Shown in pieces: positions 1-5,379 of a stretch of 5,379 bases of DNA (its first letter is position 1; each line of letters opens with the position of its first letter). The stretch spans positions 1-5,379 of the forward strand of contig JALSNT010000039.1 in NCBI GenBank assembly GCA_026986885.1, read 5' to 3'. The notes under the pieces are model-generated. The model was not told where the DNA came from and made no database searches. It worked only from the letters and a program-made list of their open reading frames with translations. The DNA is from Desulfobulbaceae bacterium. GTDB taxonomy: Bacteria; Desulfobacterota; Desulfobulbia; Desulfobulbales; Desulfobulbaceae. Both the position numbers and the translations under genes were made by a program.

Positions 1-1494
1 GATATTCGCTCTTTCAGGTCGGCAAAAGGTGGCACCGATATCCGGCAGGTTATCGGTAGACGTCTTTTCCATGATATGTTTGCCGGACAAACTGTCTTTG
101 CCGTTGTCCCCGGCGAAAAGTCAGGCGAGGATAGCGGTTCCCCTGTTCCCGGCAGGATGTTGTTTCTCTGTAAATGTAACGGTCGTCGGCTGGTCAAGAA
201 AATCAGAAAAACGTTTGGCCGAACGAGGCAAGACCGACCTTTGCCCTCCCTCTCGTATCAGGGATATTCCATTTTCAGCTTTTATGTACGCGACTTTGGT
301 CCTTTATTTATGACTTCATATCGAGATATTCTGATGGTTACCTCTGATACGGCAACCATGCACAGGAGTCTTGATCTTTTACTGGCAGGCATGGTTGGCA
401 GGGCTGAGACAATACTGAAAAACCGGGAATTTGTCAGATTGCGCAGACAGGCCGGGAAACAAGTAGATTTTTTCTGTTATCTTAATCCGGCAGACCTTGG
501 GCGGGCGATATCATCCGGGCAGGTGGATACGAAGAATCTCAAGAACAGAGCGGGTCAATTTCTGGTTCACCTTGGAGGCCTGGGACTGCGCCGGGTAACT
601 TTTTTTCATCAGCAAGGTTGGAAGACGCAGCAGTTGAGTCTGATTGTTGACTTTGACAACGCGCTTCTGCCGCCGTTGCCGCGGCTTCTTGCTGCTCGTT
701 CTCCAGTTGTTGATCCCAGCCTCAAACGGGTGACGGCTGGACTGCAGCTTTATCTTCATTCAAACTGGCTTGATTTACCCGCCTGGTGGGGAATGATCGA
801 AAAAAACGGGGATATTCATGCCCGGCTGCGGGCGGAACGCCTTGACTCTGCCATGCAACGGTACGCGGGTATGGATATGGAGAGGTTCCTTCATCTTTTT
901 GGGCATAAATTCACTCTGCTGATCAAGGACTTTAAAACCTCCTCGTTTTTTCCGGTTCCCAGGCTTTGTCTGCAGGTGGCATTAACAGACGGAAAAACAG
1001 TTGCCGATCTGTTGGCACATTTTGTGGCCGAACTCCCGCACAAGCGGGAAACCGTTGCCGGTATCGAGGTCGTTTCCATTGCTGCAGGGGGAGGATTGAT
1101 GCATCCTTCATATGCCCTGCCCGGTAACGATCTCCTCCTGGCGGATGGTCGGGATTTAGTTGATGATCTCCTGCAACCGGGGAACCTTCTTTTGCAGGAC
1201 CCTGACTTTGCCCGGGTCGCATTTGCTGTGGATCAACCGGTAAATCTTGTTTTTTTTGCCAGGATATCTCTAATTGCCCGGAACTTGCGGCAACTTGCAG
1301 AGTGGCTGTCTGCTCCCGCTGCCCTTCATGAGCACCAGGCAGGTGCCGGGAGGCGAATATTTGTTGACCAGGTGATTTTGCCGGTTCTTGACGGTTTAAC
1401 CAGGTTGAAGACTGTCTTTATTAATGCCCGTACCACTAAAGGTGAACTTGTTATACAGGCAAAGGTTGCGGCCGCGCCCCAGCCTGTTAAATAA
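1..1494 (+). CDS. Uncharacterised protein, DUF3352-like, 5' end outside the window
   Basis: The reading frame is open from the first base to the TAA at 1492-1494, giving at least 497 residues with no stop. I therefore treat it as a gene cut by the window edge, not one starting at the internal ATG at 76 (residue 26), which has no clear Shine-Dalgarno sequence. The residues before that ATG fit the protein's style. I see no catalytic motif, signal peptide or convincing membrane segment in the visible part. The pattern of short strands resembles DUF3352-type proteins: a YQGYSIF segment near residues 86-92, then ILMVTSD near 110-116, and a later segment (YALPGNDLLLADGRD) followed by 'LLQDPDFARVAFAVDQPVN'. 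In that family such blocks alternate with long helical stretches; function is unknown. This assignment is from memory of the family style and could be wrong. That it is a real gene is much surer than its family. The stop lies inside a 13-bp tandem duplication. Confidence 0.8.
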   Translation, partial: DIRSFRSAKGGTDIRQVIGRRLFHDMFAGQTVFAVVPGEKSGEDSGSPVPGRMLFLCKCNGRRLVKKIRKTFGRTRQDRPLPSLSYQGYSIFSFYVRDFGPLFMTSYRDILMVTSDTATMHRSLDLLLAGMVGRAETILKNREFVRLRRQAGKQVDFFCYLNPADLGRAISSGQVDTKNLKNRAGQFLVHLGGLGLRRVTFFHQQGWKTQQLSLIVDFDNALLPPLPRLLAARSPVVDPSLKRVTAGLQLYLHSNWLDLPAWWGMIEKNGDIHARLRAERLDSAMQRYAGMDMERFLHLFGHKFTLLIKDFKTSSFFPVPRLCLQVALTDGKTVADLLAHFVAELPHKRETVAGIEVVSIAAGGGLMHPSYALPGNDLLLADGRDLVDDLLQPGNLLLQDPDFARVAFAVDQPVNLVFFARISLIARNLRQLAEWLSAPAALHEHQAGAGRRIFVDQVILPVLDGLTRLKTVFINARTTKGELVIQAKVAAAPQPVK

Positions 1495-1508
1495 TCCTGT
1501 TAAATAAT
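1483..1508. repeat. Perfect 13-bp tandem duplication across a stop codon
   Basis: CCTGTTAAATAAT occurs twice without a gap, at 1483-1495 and 1496-1508. The first copy encodes the last residues (Pro-Val-Lys) and the TAA stop of the upstream gene; the second lies just after it in the intergenic gap. It looks like a small slippage or duplication event. It does not change the upstream protein, because the first stop is kept. Confidence 0.9.
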
Positions 1509-1526
1509 ACTGCCGCCCGCCTATCC

Positions 1527-1538
1527 TTTTTATAAAAA
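1527..1538. repeat. 12-bp A/T palindrome
   Basis: TTTTTATAAAAA at 1527-1538 is a perfect palindrome just downstream of the first gene. It contains no G or C, so it would not form a stable intrinsic terminator stem. It may simply be part of an AT-rich promoter region (1527-1590). No function is assigned. Confidence 0.5.
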
Positions 1539-1545
1539 CCCTAAA

Positions 1546-1574
1546 TTGAAGTAAAAATAATGAATGTTGATAAA
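1546..1574 (+). promoter_or_regulatory. Candidate weak sigma70 promoter for the PTS-thiL gene group
   Basis: TTGAAG at 1546-1551 (four of six matches to TTGACA) and GATAAA at 1569-1574 (four of six to TATAAT) are separated by 17 bp in an AT-rich stretch. Transcription would start near 1581, about 64 bases before the ATG at 1645. The gap to the upstream gene is 150 bp, the only place within the group with room for a promoter. The match is modest, and read-through from the first gene is an equally good explanation. Confidence 0.28.
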
Positions 1575-1592
1575 CCCATAAAAAGTTATGCC

Positions 1593-1604
1593 CCTGCATG
1601 CAGG
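1593..1604. promoter_or_regulatory. 12-bp perfect palindrome, possible operator
   Basis: CCTGCATGCAGG is its own reverse complement. It lies about 20 bases after the candidate -10 box and 40 bases before the start of the 130-residue gene, where a repressor site would be plausible. As RNA it could form only a four-base-pair stem with a CATG loop. A run of seven T follows at 1612-1618, but the stem is too short and too far away for a normal intrinsic terminator. I do not recognise it as the site of a named regulator. Confidence 0.3.
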
Positions 1605-1644
1605 ACACATATTTTTTTCGGGTACAACACAGCAGGGAGATTAG

Positions 1645-2037
1645 ATGGAAATGGAAAACCTGGTGACTGAATTAAAAAAACTGATTCCGTTTAAGGACGA
1701 AATAGACATTGGTGATGTGGTTGTGCTTGCCGGTGAGAATCCGCAGATGTTAGCCTTTGCAATAATTACCGATATCAACAGGGACCGCACAAGAAAAGAT
1801 GCCTGGTGGCATGTGAGTATGCAGATGTTGTCCGTTCCCCTGCAGTCGATCACCTGGACCCTGAGGACTGAGCAGATGTGCGGCCGTGAAATTTTTACCA
1901 TGGGCGGTGACAAACGATTTATGGCACCGGTGCGGATAGCTGTAAAACACCGGAATGATCCTCTTGCTCATGGGAAAGGAGAAGATGGCGGATCGGTGAA
2001 AAAGAAGGGAACAGCCGGCCTGCGCGTGGTCAAATAA
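1645..2037 (+). CDS. Conserved hypothetical protein, 130 residues
   Basis: The ATG at 1645 is preceded by AGGGAGA at 1634-1640, four bases away, a usable ribosome binding site; a second in-frame ATG at 1651 is the only near alternative. The protein has three visible parts: a short charged helix (about residues 1-18), a core of likely beta strands (about 20-100) with 'GDVVVLAGENPQMLAFAIIT', 'WWHVSMQMLSVPLQSITWTL' and FTMGG, and a basic, glycine- and lysine-rich tail (about 105-130). No signal peptide or membrane segment is visible, so it is probably cytoplasmic. The core reads like a family of small hypothetical proteins I associate with Deltaproteobacteria, but I know no function and cannot name a domain. 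Its stop lies 19 bp before the HPr gene, so the two are probably cotranscribed and it may be a PTS partner. That is inference from position alone; it has none of the motifs of EIIA or EIIB proteins. Confidence 0.85.
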   Translation: MEMENLVTELKKLIPFKDEIDIGDVVVLAGENPQMLAFAIITDINRDRTRKDAWWHVSMQMLSVPLQSITWTLRTEQMCGREIFTMGGDKRFMAPVRIAVKHRNDPLAHGKGEDGGSVKKKGTAGLRVVK

Positions 2038-2056
2038 TCATCATCCGGTTAAACAA

Positions 2057-2323
2057 ATGACCCTGCGGGAATCCATTGAGGTACGCATCCATTGCGGTAT
2101 TCATAGCCGCATTGGTGTGGAGCTGGTGAAGATCGCCGAATCCACCGGAGTTGCAATACAGTTGACTGTCAATGATCGATCTGTTGATTGTCGTTGCATA
2201 CTGGAGGTGCTTTCTCTGGCCTTGACCAGGGGCAGTTATGTTCGGGTGGGGATCAAGGGGAAAGCGGCGGAGAAGGCCATGTCGTCGGTCCGTAAATTGC
2301 TGCAGGGGGAGGCTGATGATTGA
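2057..2323 (+). CDS. ptsH: HPr-like phosphocarrier protein of the PTS
   Basis: The 88-residue product has HPr size and layout. The active-site block is GIHSRIG: His16 corresponds to the phosphorylated His15 of known HPr and Arg18 to Arg17. The second block is '[14 protein letters not shown]' at 43-56, followed by G59 and a final helix. HPr accepts phosphate from enzyme I on the histidine and passes it to EIIA domains in the cytoplasm. Two positions are unusual: the regulatory serine (Ser46 in other HPr proteins) is Cys47, so HPr kinase control by serine phosphorylation should not work, and the proline after the active-site arginine is Ile19. The ATG at 2057 is the only standard start before the His16 block, yet no Shine-Dalgarno sequence precedes it; translation probably depends on ribosomes finishing the gene that ends 19 bp upstream. 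Its end overlaps the enzyme I start by 8 bp. HPr identity is firm; the symbol ptsH rather than a paralogue name (ptsO/npr) is less so. Confidence 0.9.
   Translation: MTLRESIEVRIHCGIHSRIGVELVKIAESTGVAIQLTVNDRSVDCRCILEVLSLALTRGSYVRVGIKGKAAEKAMSSVRKLLQGEADD
2305..2312 (+). promoter_or_regulatory. Ribosome binding site that fixes the enzyme I start
   Basis: GGGGGAGG lies inside the last codons of the HPr gene, three bases before the ATG at 2316. It supports this ATG over further upstream in-frame codons, which would extend enzyme I deep into the HPr gene, and over the TTG at 2343, which has no such site. The spacing is short. Confidence 0.65.
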
Positions 2324-4118
2324 GCATGGGTCCGGCAATGGTTTGCGCTCAGGTGAGCCGCAGATCCTGTTTGGTATCGGGGTCTCTCACGGTCTTGTAA
2401 CGGCGGAAATACGTGTTTTCAGACGCAGGACAAGCAGCGCTGTCCGGCGCAGGATACCTGCTGCGCAGATCGAGGATGAGGTCCACCGTTTTCTCTTTGC
2501 AGTCGATACGGCAAAACAGGAATTGCGCAGCCTGCGCGCCGGGTTGGCTGATGATCTCCCGGATGCGCTTTCCATCATAGATTCTCATCTGCTTATGCTG
2601 AAAGACCGGATGATTATTGAGCGTCCGGTACGGATAATCCGCAAGCGGGGCATCAATGCGGAATGGGCGCTTGCCGCTGCCCTTGGCAGGATCAAAGAAA
2701 AATTTGATGCCATTGCCGATAGCTATATTAAACAGAGGTATATGGATGTCAAATATGTAGCCGACAGGATATTTGGTGTGCTTGCCGGTAGAACGGATGA
2801 CATCCTGGCTGATATGAGCAGCAGGGTCATCGCTGTCGGCCATGATTTTTCTCCTGAAGATATCCTGCACATGCCGACGGAATCCATCCTGGGTTTTATT
2901 ACCGAGGAGGGCGGGGTAACCTCGCACACGGCCATCATTGCCCGATCTCTTGGGATTCCTGCCGTGGTCGGTGTTAAAGATATAACCTGTGTCTGCGGTT
3001 CCGGGGACAGGCTGATCCTTGATGGTTTTTCCGGACGTATCTGTCTGCATCCAACACCGGATCAGCTCAAGCAGTATCGTGAATATGACCGCCGGTACCG
3101 GTGTTATTCCCGGGAACTTTCCCGCTATGTCCGTTTGCCGTCCGAGACCATGGACGGCCACTCCGTTCGTCTTGCCGGTAATATTGAAATCCCGGCGGAA
3201 ACTACGTCCGTTCTTCAATACGGCGGAGAAGGTATCGGACTTTTCAGAAGCGAATTTGATTTTTTTTCCCGTGATGATCTGCCGGATGAGGAAATGCTTA
3301 CCCGTACTTACGGGGAGCTGCTTGCCCGCTTTACGCCATTGCCGGTGACAATTAGAACCCTGGATGTCGGCGGTGATAAATTCAGTAACCGTCTCTCCCG
3401 TAAGGGTCCACGTCTTGATCTGGAGCGTAATCCCGCCCTCGGGCTGCGGTCCATCCGGTATTCCCTGCAGGAAAAGAAGCTGTTCACTCTGCAGATACGC
3501 GCTTTGCTACGAGCTTCGGTACATGGGCGGCTCCGTATTCTTCTCCCCATGATCTCGTCGCCCGGAGAGGTGGCGAGCGTCAAACAACTCTATAAAACAA
3601 TTAGTGCGGAACTGGCACAAGAGAAAATCCCCTTTGACCCTGAGGTACGGATCGGCATCATGATTGAGGTGCCCAGCGCTGTTATCCTTGCCGATATCCT
3701 TGCCGCCGACGTTGATTTTTTCAGTATCGGCACCAATGATCTCATCCAGTATTCTCTGGCCATTGACCGGGGAAATCAATACGTTGCTCATATGTATGAT
3801 CCCCTTCACCCGGCAGTACTGCGCATGGTAAAGCAGACCATTGATGCCGGTCACCGCCGGGGAATAGAGGTTTCCATGTGTGGCGAAATGGCTGGTGATA
3901 CCGTCTGCGCCGCCTTGTTGCTGGGCCTTGGCCTTGATGAACTCTCCATGCGGCCCTCGGCCATCCCGCATGTGCGAAGGATAGTTCGGGGATCCGACTA
4001 TCAGCAGTTGCTCTCGCTTAGCCGCAGAGTGCTTTTGTGCAGGGACAGTTGTGAGATCAGAAATTTTCTCGCCCGTTATCTCCCGCAACACTATCCGGAG
4101 GAGTTTTGCAGCCCATGA
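2316..4118 (+). CDS. ptsI: PTS enzyme I (phosphoenolpyruvate-protein phosphotransferase)
   Basis: Enzyme I transfers phosphate from phosphoenolpyruvate to the histidine of HPr, the first step of the PTS, in the cytoplasm as a dimer. The 600-residue product has the full family layout: an N-terminal HPr-binding helical domain (about 18-150), the swivelling phosphohistidine domain (about 150-240) with [12 protein letters not shown] and active-site His204, and the C-terminal PEP-binding barrel (about 265-570). The barrel carries the expected residues: Arg311 in GIGLFRSEF, Arg347 and DVGGDK (350-355), Arg378 in [10 protein letters not shown], Glu451 in MIEVP, Asp475 in FFSIGTND and Cys522 in MCGEMAGD. 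Glu451 and Asp475, the metal ligands, are 24 residues apart as in E. coli. Nothing needed for catalysis appears lost. Compared with E. coli enzyme I (575 residues) there is an extra stretch of about 15 residues before the first strand, and the usual Ser-Pro-Gly near the N-terminus is Ser-His-Gly. No GAF domain (as in PtsP) or EIIA/HPr fusion is present. The start overlaps the HPr gene by 8 bp and the stop overlaps thiL by 4 bp. Confidence 0.97.
   Translation: MIEHGSGNGLRSGEPQILFGIGVSHGLVTAEIRVFRRRTSSAVRRRIPAAQIEDEVHRFLFAVDTAKQELRSLRAGLADDLPDALSIIDSHLLMLKDRMIIERPVRIIRKRGINAEWALAAALGRIKEKFDAIADSYIKQRYMDVKYVADRIFGVLAGRTDDILADMSSRVIAVGHDFSPEDILHMPTESILGFITEEGGVTSHTAIIARSLGIPAVVGVKDITCVCGSGDRLILDGFSGRICLHPTPDQLKQYREYDRRYRCYSRELSRYVRLPSETMDGHSVRLAGNIEIPAETTSVLQYGGEGIGLFRSEFDFFSRDDLPDEEMLTRTYGELLARFTPLPVTIRTLDVGGDKFSNRLSRKGPRLDLERNPALGLRSIRYSLQEKKLFTLQIRALLRASVHGRLRILLPMISSPGEVASVKQLYKTISAELAQEKIPFDPEVRIGIMIEVPSAVILADILAADVDFFSIGTNDLIQYSLAIDRGNQYVAHMYDPLHPAVLRMVKQTIDAGHRRGIEVSMCGEMAGDTVCAALLLGLGLDELSMRPSAIPHVRRIVRGSDYQQLLSLSRRVLLCRDSCEIRNFLARYLPQHYPEEFCSP
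4097..4103 (+). promoter_or_regulatory. Ribosome binding site that decides the thiL start
   Basis: GGAGGAG lies in the last codons of the enzyme I gene. AGGAG at 4099-4103 is 11 bases before the ATG at 4115. An in-frame TTG at 4106 is only two to four bases away, too close for good initiation, so the ATG, which also forms an ATGA overlap with the preceding stop, is preferred. Confidence 0.6.
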
Positions 4119-5146
4119 AGGAACGAGAATTGATTGAGGCAATCAGCAACAAGGCGGTTCACGCGGACAATCGTCTGTTGGTGTATGGAATAGGTGATGA
4201 TTGCGCAGTTACGCGTAAAGATGATAATACGGTACTGCTCTATACCATGGATACCCTGATTGAATCCGTTCATTTTGAACCTGCCTGGCACCCAGCGGTC
4301 ATGTTAGGCAGAAAATCCGTCAGCGTTAATGTCAGTGATATTGCGGCAATGGGTGGAACGCCGCAGTTTGTTCTCTTTTCACTTGCCCTGCCGCCGGGGT
4401 TTGACGATGACTGGGCATTGCAGCTTTGTGATGGTGTCACAGAGGGATGTACCCACTATGGATGTACCCTTATCGGCGGCGATACGGTTGCAAGTCCTGC
4501 TGGAATAACGATGAGCCTGACGGTGGTTGGAGAAATGGCGGCAGAGCTGGTTTTATATCGTCATGGTGCCCGGGCAGGGGATATTATTTATGTCAGCGGG
4601 CCCCTGGGCCGCGCTGCGGCGGGGCTTGAGCTGTTGAAGCGCGGATTTCGCGACAGAGATTTATTTGCCGGGTTCTACCGGGCTCACCTTGATCCACGGG
4701 CCAGGGTCGACCTGGGACAAAAGCTTGCCGCCACCGGTGTTGTCAATAGTATGATGGATTTGTCGGACGGCCTGGCAACAGACCTTGCCCATATCTGCAA
4801 AGAGAGTTGTCTGGGGGCGGTCATTTATCAAAAACAACTGCCGTTTGATCCAGCCCTGCGGGAGGCGGCAGCGCTGCTTGATCATGGTTGTACGGCTAAA
4901 AATCCCGTTGATCAGGAGATGCTCCGGTGGATGATCGGTGGTGGTGAGGATTATGAGCTTTTATTTACCGCGCCTCCACGTGCAACAAAAAAATTGCAGG
5001 AAGTGATGGCAATATCCGGAGAACTCCTGTATCCTGTCGGTAAAATGATAATCGGCAGTGGAGTGATGCTCGTGCCGACCGATTTACAAAAATATGGTAA
5101 GGAAGTCCCTGTTGAATTTCTTGGGTTTGACCATTTCAGTCATTAA
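4115..5146 (+). CDS. thiL: Thiamine-monophosphate kinase
   Basis: ThiL phosphorylates thiamine monophosphate with ATP to give thiamine diphosphate, the last step of cofactor synthesis, in the cytoplasm. The 343-residue product is close to the family's usual length (E. coli about 325) and keeps its motifs in order: GIGDDCAV at 25-32, [10 protein letters not shown] at 45-54, '[17 protein letters not shown]' at 65-81, GGDTVAS at 121-127, [11 protein letters not shown] at 214-224, [10 protein letters not shown] at 275-284, and the C-terminal GFDHF. Acidic residues expected to bind magnesium and phosphate are present, including Asp28, Asp29, Asp46, Asp75, Asp123, Asp215 and Asp218. The N-terminal GEF-type motif is reduced to RELI. 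An alternative TTG start at 4106 would add three residues. The ATG overlaps the enzyme I stop as ATGA, so translation is probably coupled. No other thiamine gene and no TPP riboswitch is visible. The related enzymes PurM, SelD and HypE share the fold, but the motif set here is that of ThiL. Confidence 0.96.
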   Translation: MKERELIEAISNKAVHADNRLLVYGIGDDCAVTRKDDNTVLLYTMDTLIESVHFEPAWHPAVMLGRKSVSVNVSDIAAMGGTPQFVLFSLALPPGFDDDWALQLCDGVTEGCTHYGCTLIGGDTVASPAGITMSLTVVGEMAAELVLYRHGARAGDIIYVSGPLGRAAAGLELLKRGFRDRDLFAGFYRAHLDPRARVDLGQKLAATGVVNSMMDLSDGLATDLAHICKESCLGAVIYQKQLPFDPALREAAALLDHGCTAKNPVDQEMLRWMIGGGEDYELLFTAPPRATKKLQEVMAISGELLYPVGKMIIGSGVMLVPTDLQKYGKEVPVEFLGFDHFSH

Positions 5147-5336
5147 CTCTCCTTTATCACCTTTGTTGACTGCGATATCTTTTGTTGCGTCAAGGTCGCC
5201 TGCTGTTGCAAAGAGCATCATCCTTTGTTCCTGCAAGGGAAGGTCATCTGTCGATATCTTCTGCTTAGGAACAGAAATTAAATAACCTGAACATCTCGCA
5301 TCTCATCTTCAGGCCATCTTTGACCGCTCTTCAATC
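5147..5336. other. Gap after thiL without a convincing gene
   Basis: No intrinsic terminator directly follows the thiL stop. Reading frames are open on both strands: a plus-strand frame ends at 5285, and a minus-strand frame is open from 5302 to 5084 with a possible 45-residue product starting at 5221. Neither resembles a protein I know. Short direct repeats occur (CGATATCTT at 5173 and 5252; CCTTTGTT at 5160 and 5222), and CCTGAA at 5286-5291 can pair with TTCAGG at 5308-5313 across a 16-base loop. The stretch may belong to an intergenic repeat that continues past the window. Confidence 0.4.
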
Positions 5337-5377
5337 ACGAAATCCTCATCGTAGCCCTGCTACGTCTGCGGTTTCGT
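5337..5377. repeat. Imperfect inverted repeat at the window edge, possible hairpin
   Basis: The inner stem is perfect: CGTAGC at 5350-5355 pairs with GCTACG at 5359-5364 around a CCT loop. An outer stem joins ACGAAATCC (5337-5345) to GGTTTCGT (5370-5377) with one bulged T, separated from the inner stem by an internal loop of four and five bases. This nested symmetry is unlikely to be chance. No T run is visible, so it is not a textbook intrinsic terminator; it could stop or stabilise the thiL transcript, or be the tip of a longer palindromic repeat whose right arm lies outside. Confidence 0.6.
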
Positions 5378-5379
5378 TC

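Noticed and set aside
76..1494. ATG at 76 or 310 as the start of the first gene
   Set aside because: The frame is open to base 1 and the residues before both codons fit the protein; neither has a good ribosome binding site. A partial gene is the simpler reading.
1591..1620. Intrinsic terminator formed by the CCTGCATGCAGG palindrome and the following T run
   Set aside because: The stem would have only four base pairs and the seven T begin seven bases after it.
1495..1644. TPP or other riboswitch before the operon
   Set aside because: I see no TPP-aptamer core (such as CTGAGA with a matching ACCTGA-like element) in the gap, and thiL is the last gene of the group.
2349..3218. Long minus-strand open frame of 289 codons
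   Set aside because: It lies wholly opposite the enzyme I gene, whose motifs are complete; its translation has no recognisable domain. It is a shadow of codon usage on the other strand.
3507..4142. Minus-strand open frame of 211 codons
   Set aside because: It is antisense to the enzyme I PEP-binding domain and shows no family features.
5160..5260. Short direct repeats CCTTTGTT and CGATATCTT as a CRISPR or att-like structure
   Set aside because: Each is eight or nine bases and occurs only twice, with unequal spacing; chance explains them.
5094..5285. 63-codon plus-strand frame overlapping the thiL end
   Set aside because: Its start lies inside thiL in another frame, its composition is serine-rich and unlike a folded protein, and no ribosome binding site supports it.

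Overview
The window is ordinary bacterial chromosomal DNA of roughly 50 % GC. All supported genes lie on the plus strand and are tightly packed. The combination of HPr plus enzyme I without sugar permeases, a small protein that reads like a conserved hypothetical of Deltaproteobacteria, and the general sequence style suggests Desulfobacterota (Desulfobulbales-like). This assignment is from recall of family style and was not tested by a search.

Layout. From 1 to 1494 runs the 3' part of an unrecognised gene whose start lies outside the window; its body resembles DUF3352-type proteins. A gap of 150 bp (1495-1644) follows. It holds a 13-bp tandem duplication that begins inside the last codons of the first gene, an A/T palindrome, a weak candidate sigma70 promoter and a 12-bp perfect palindrome. 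Next come four genes in close succession: a 130-residue hypothetical protein (1645-2037), an HPr-like phosphocarrier (2057-2323), PTS enzyme I (2316-4118) and thiamine-monophosphate kinase ThiL (4115-5146). HPr and enzyme I overlap by 8 bp, and enzyme I and ThiL by 4 bp (ATGA), so translational coupling is likely. After ThiL about 230 bp carry no convincing gene. The last 45 bp form an imperfect two-level hairpin that may continue beyond the window.

How the genes work together. Enzyme I takes phosphate from phosphoenolpyruvate and passes it to the catalytic histidine of HPr. No EIIA, EIIB, EIIC or HPr kinase is visible, so the acceptor of HPr phosphate lies elsewhere or the pair serves a regulatory PTS. 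The HPr is unusual: the position of the regulatory serine is a cysteine and the proline after the active-site arginine is an isoleucine. ThiL makes thiamine diphosphate, the cofactor of pyruvate-converting enzymes; its place in the same transcript is probably organisational, and a metabolic link through PEP and pyruvate is only a guess. I found no evidence for a spectacular new system; the most notable points are the altered HPr, the PTS-ThiL coupling, the unknown protein at the head of this operon and the repeat-like tail.
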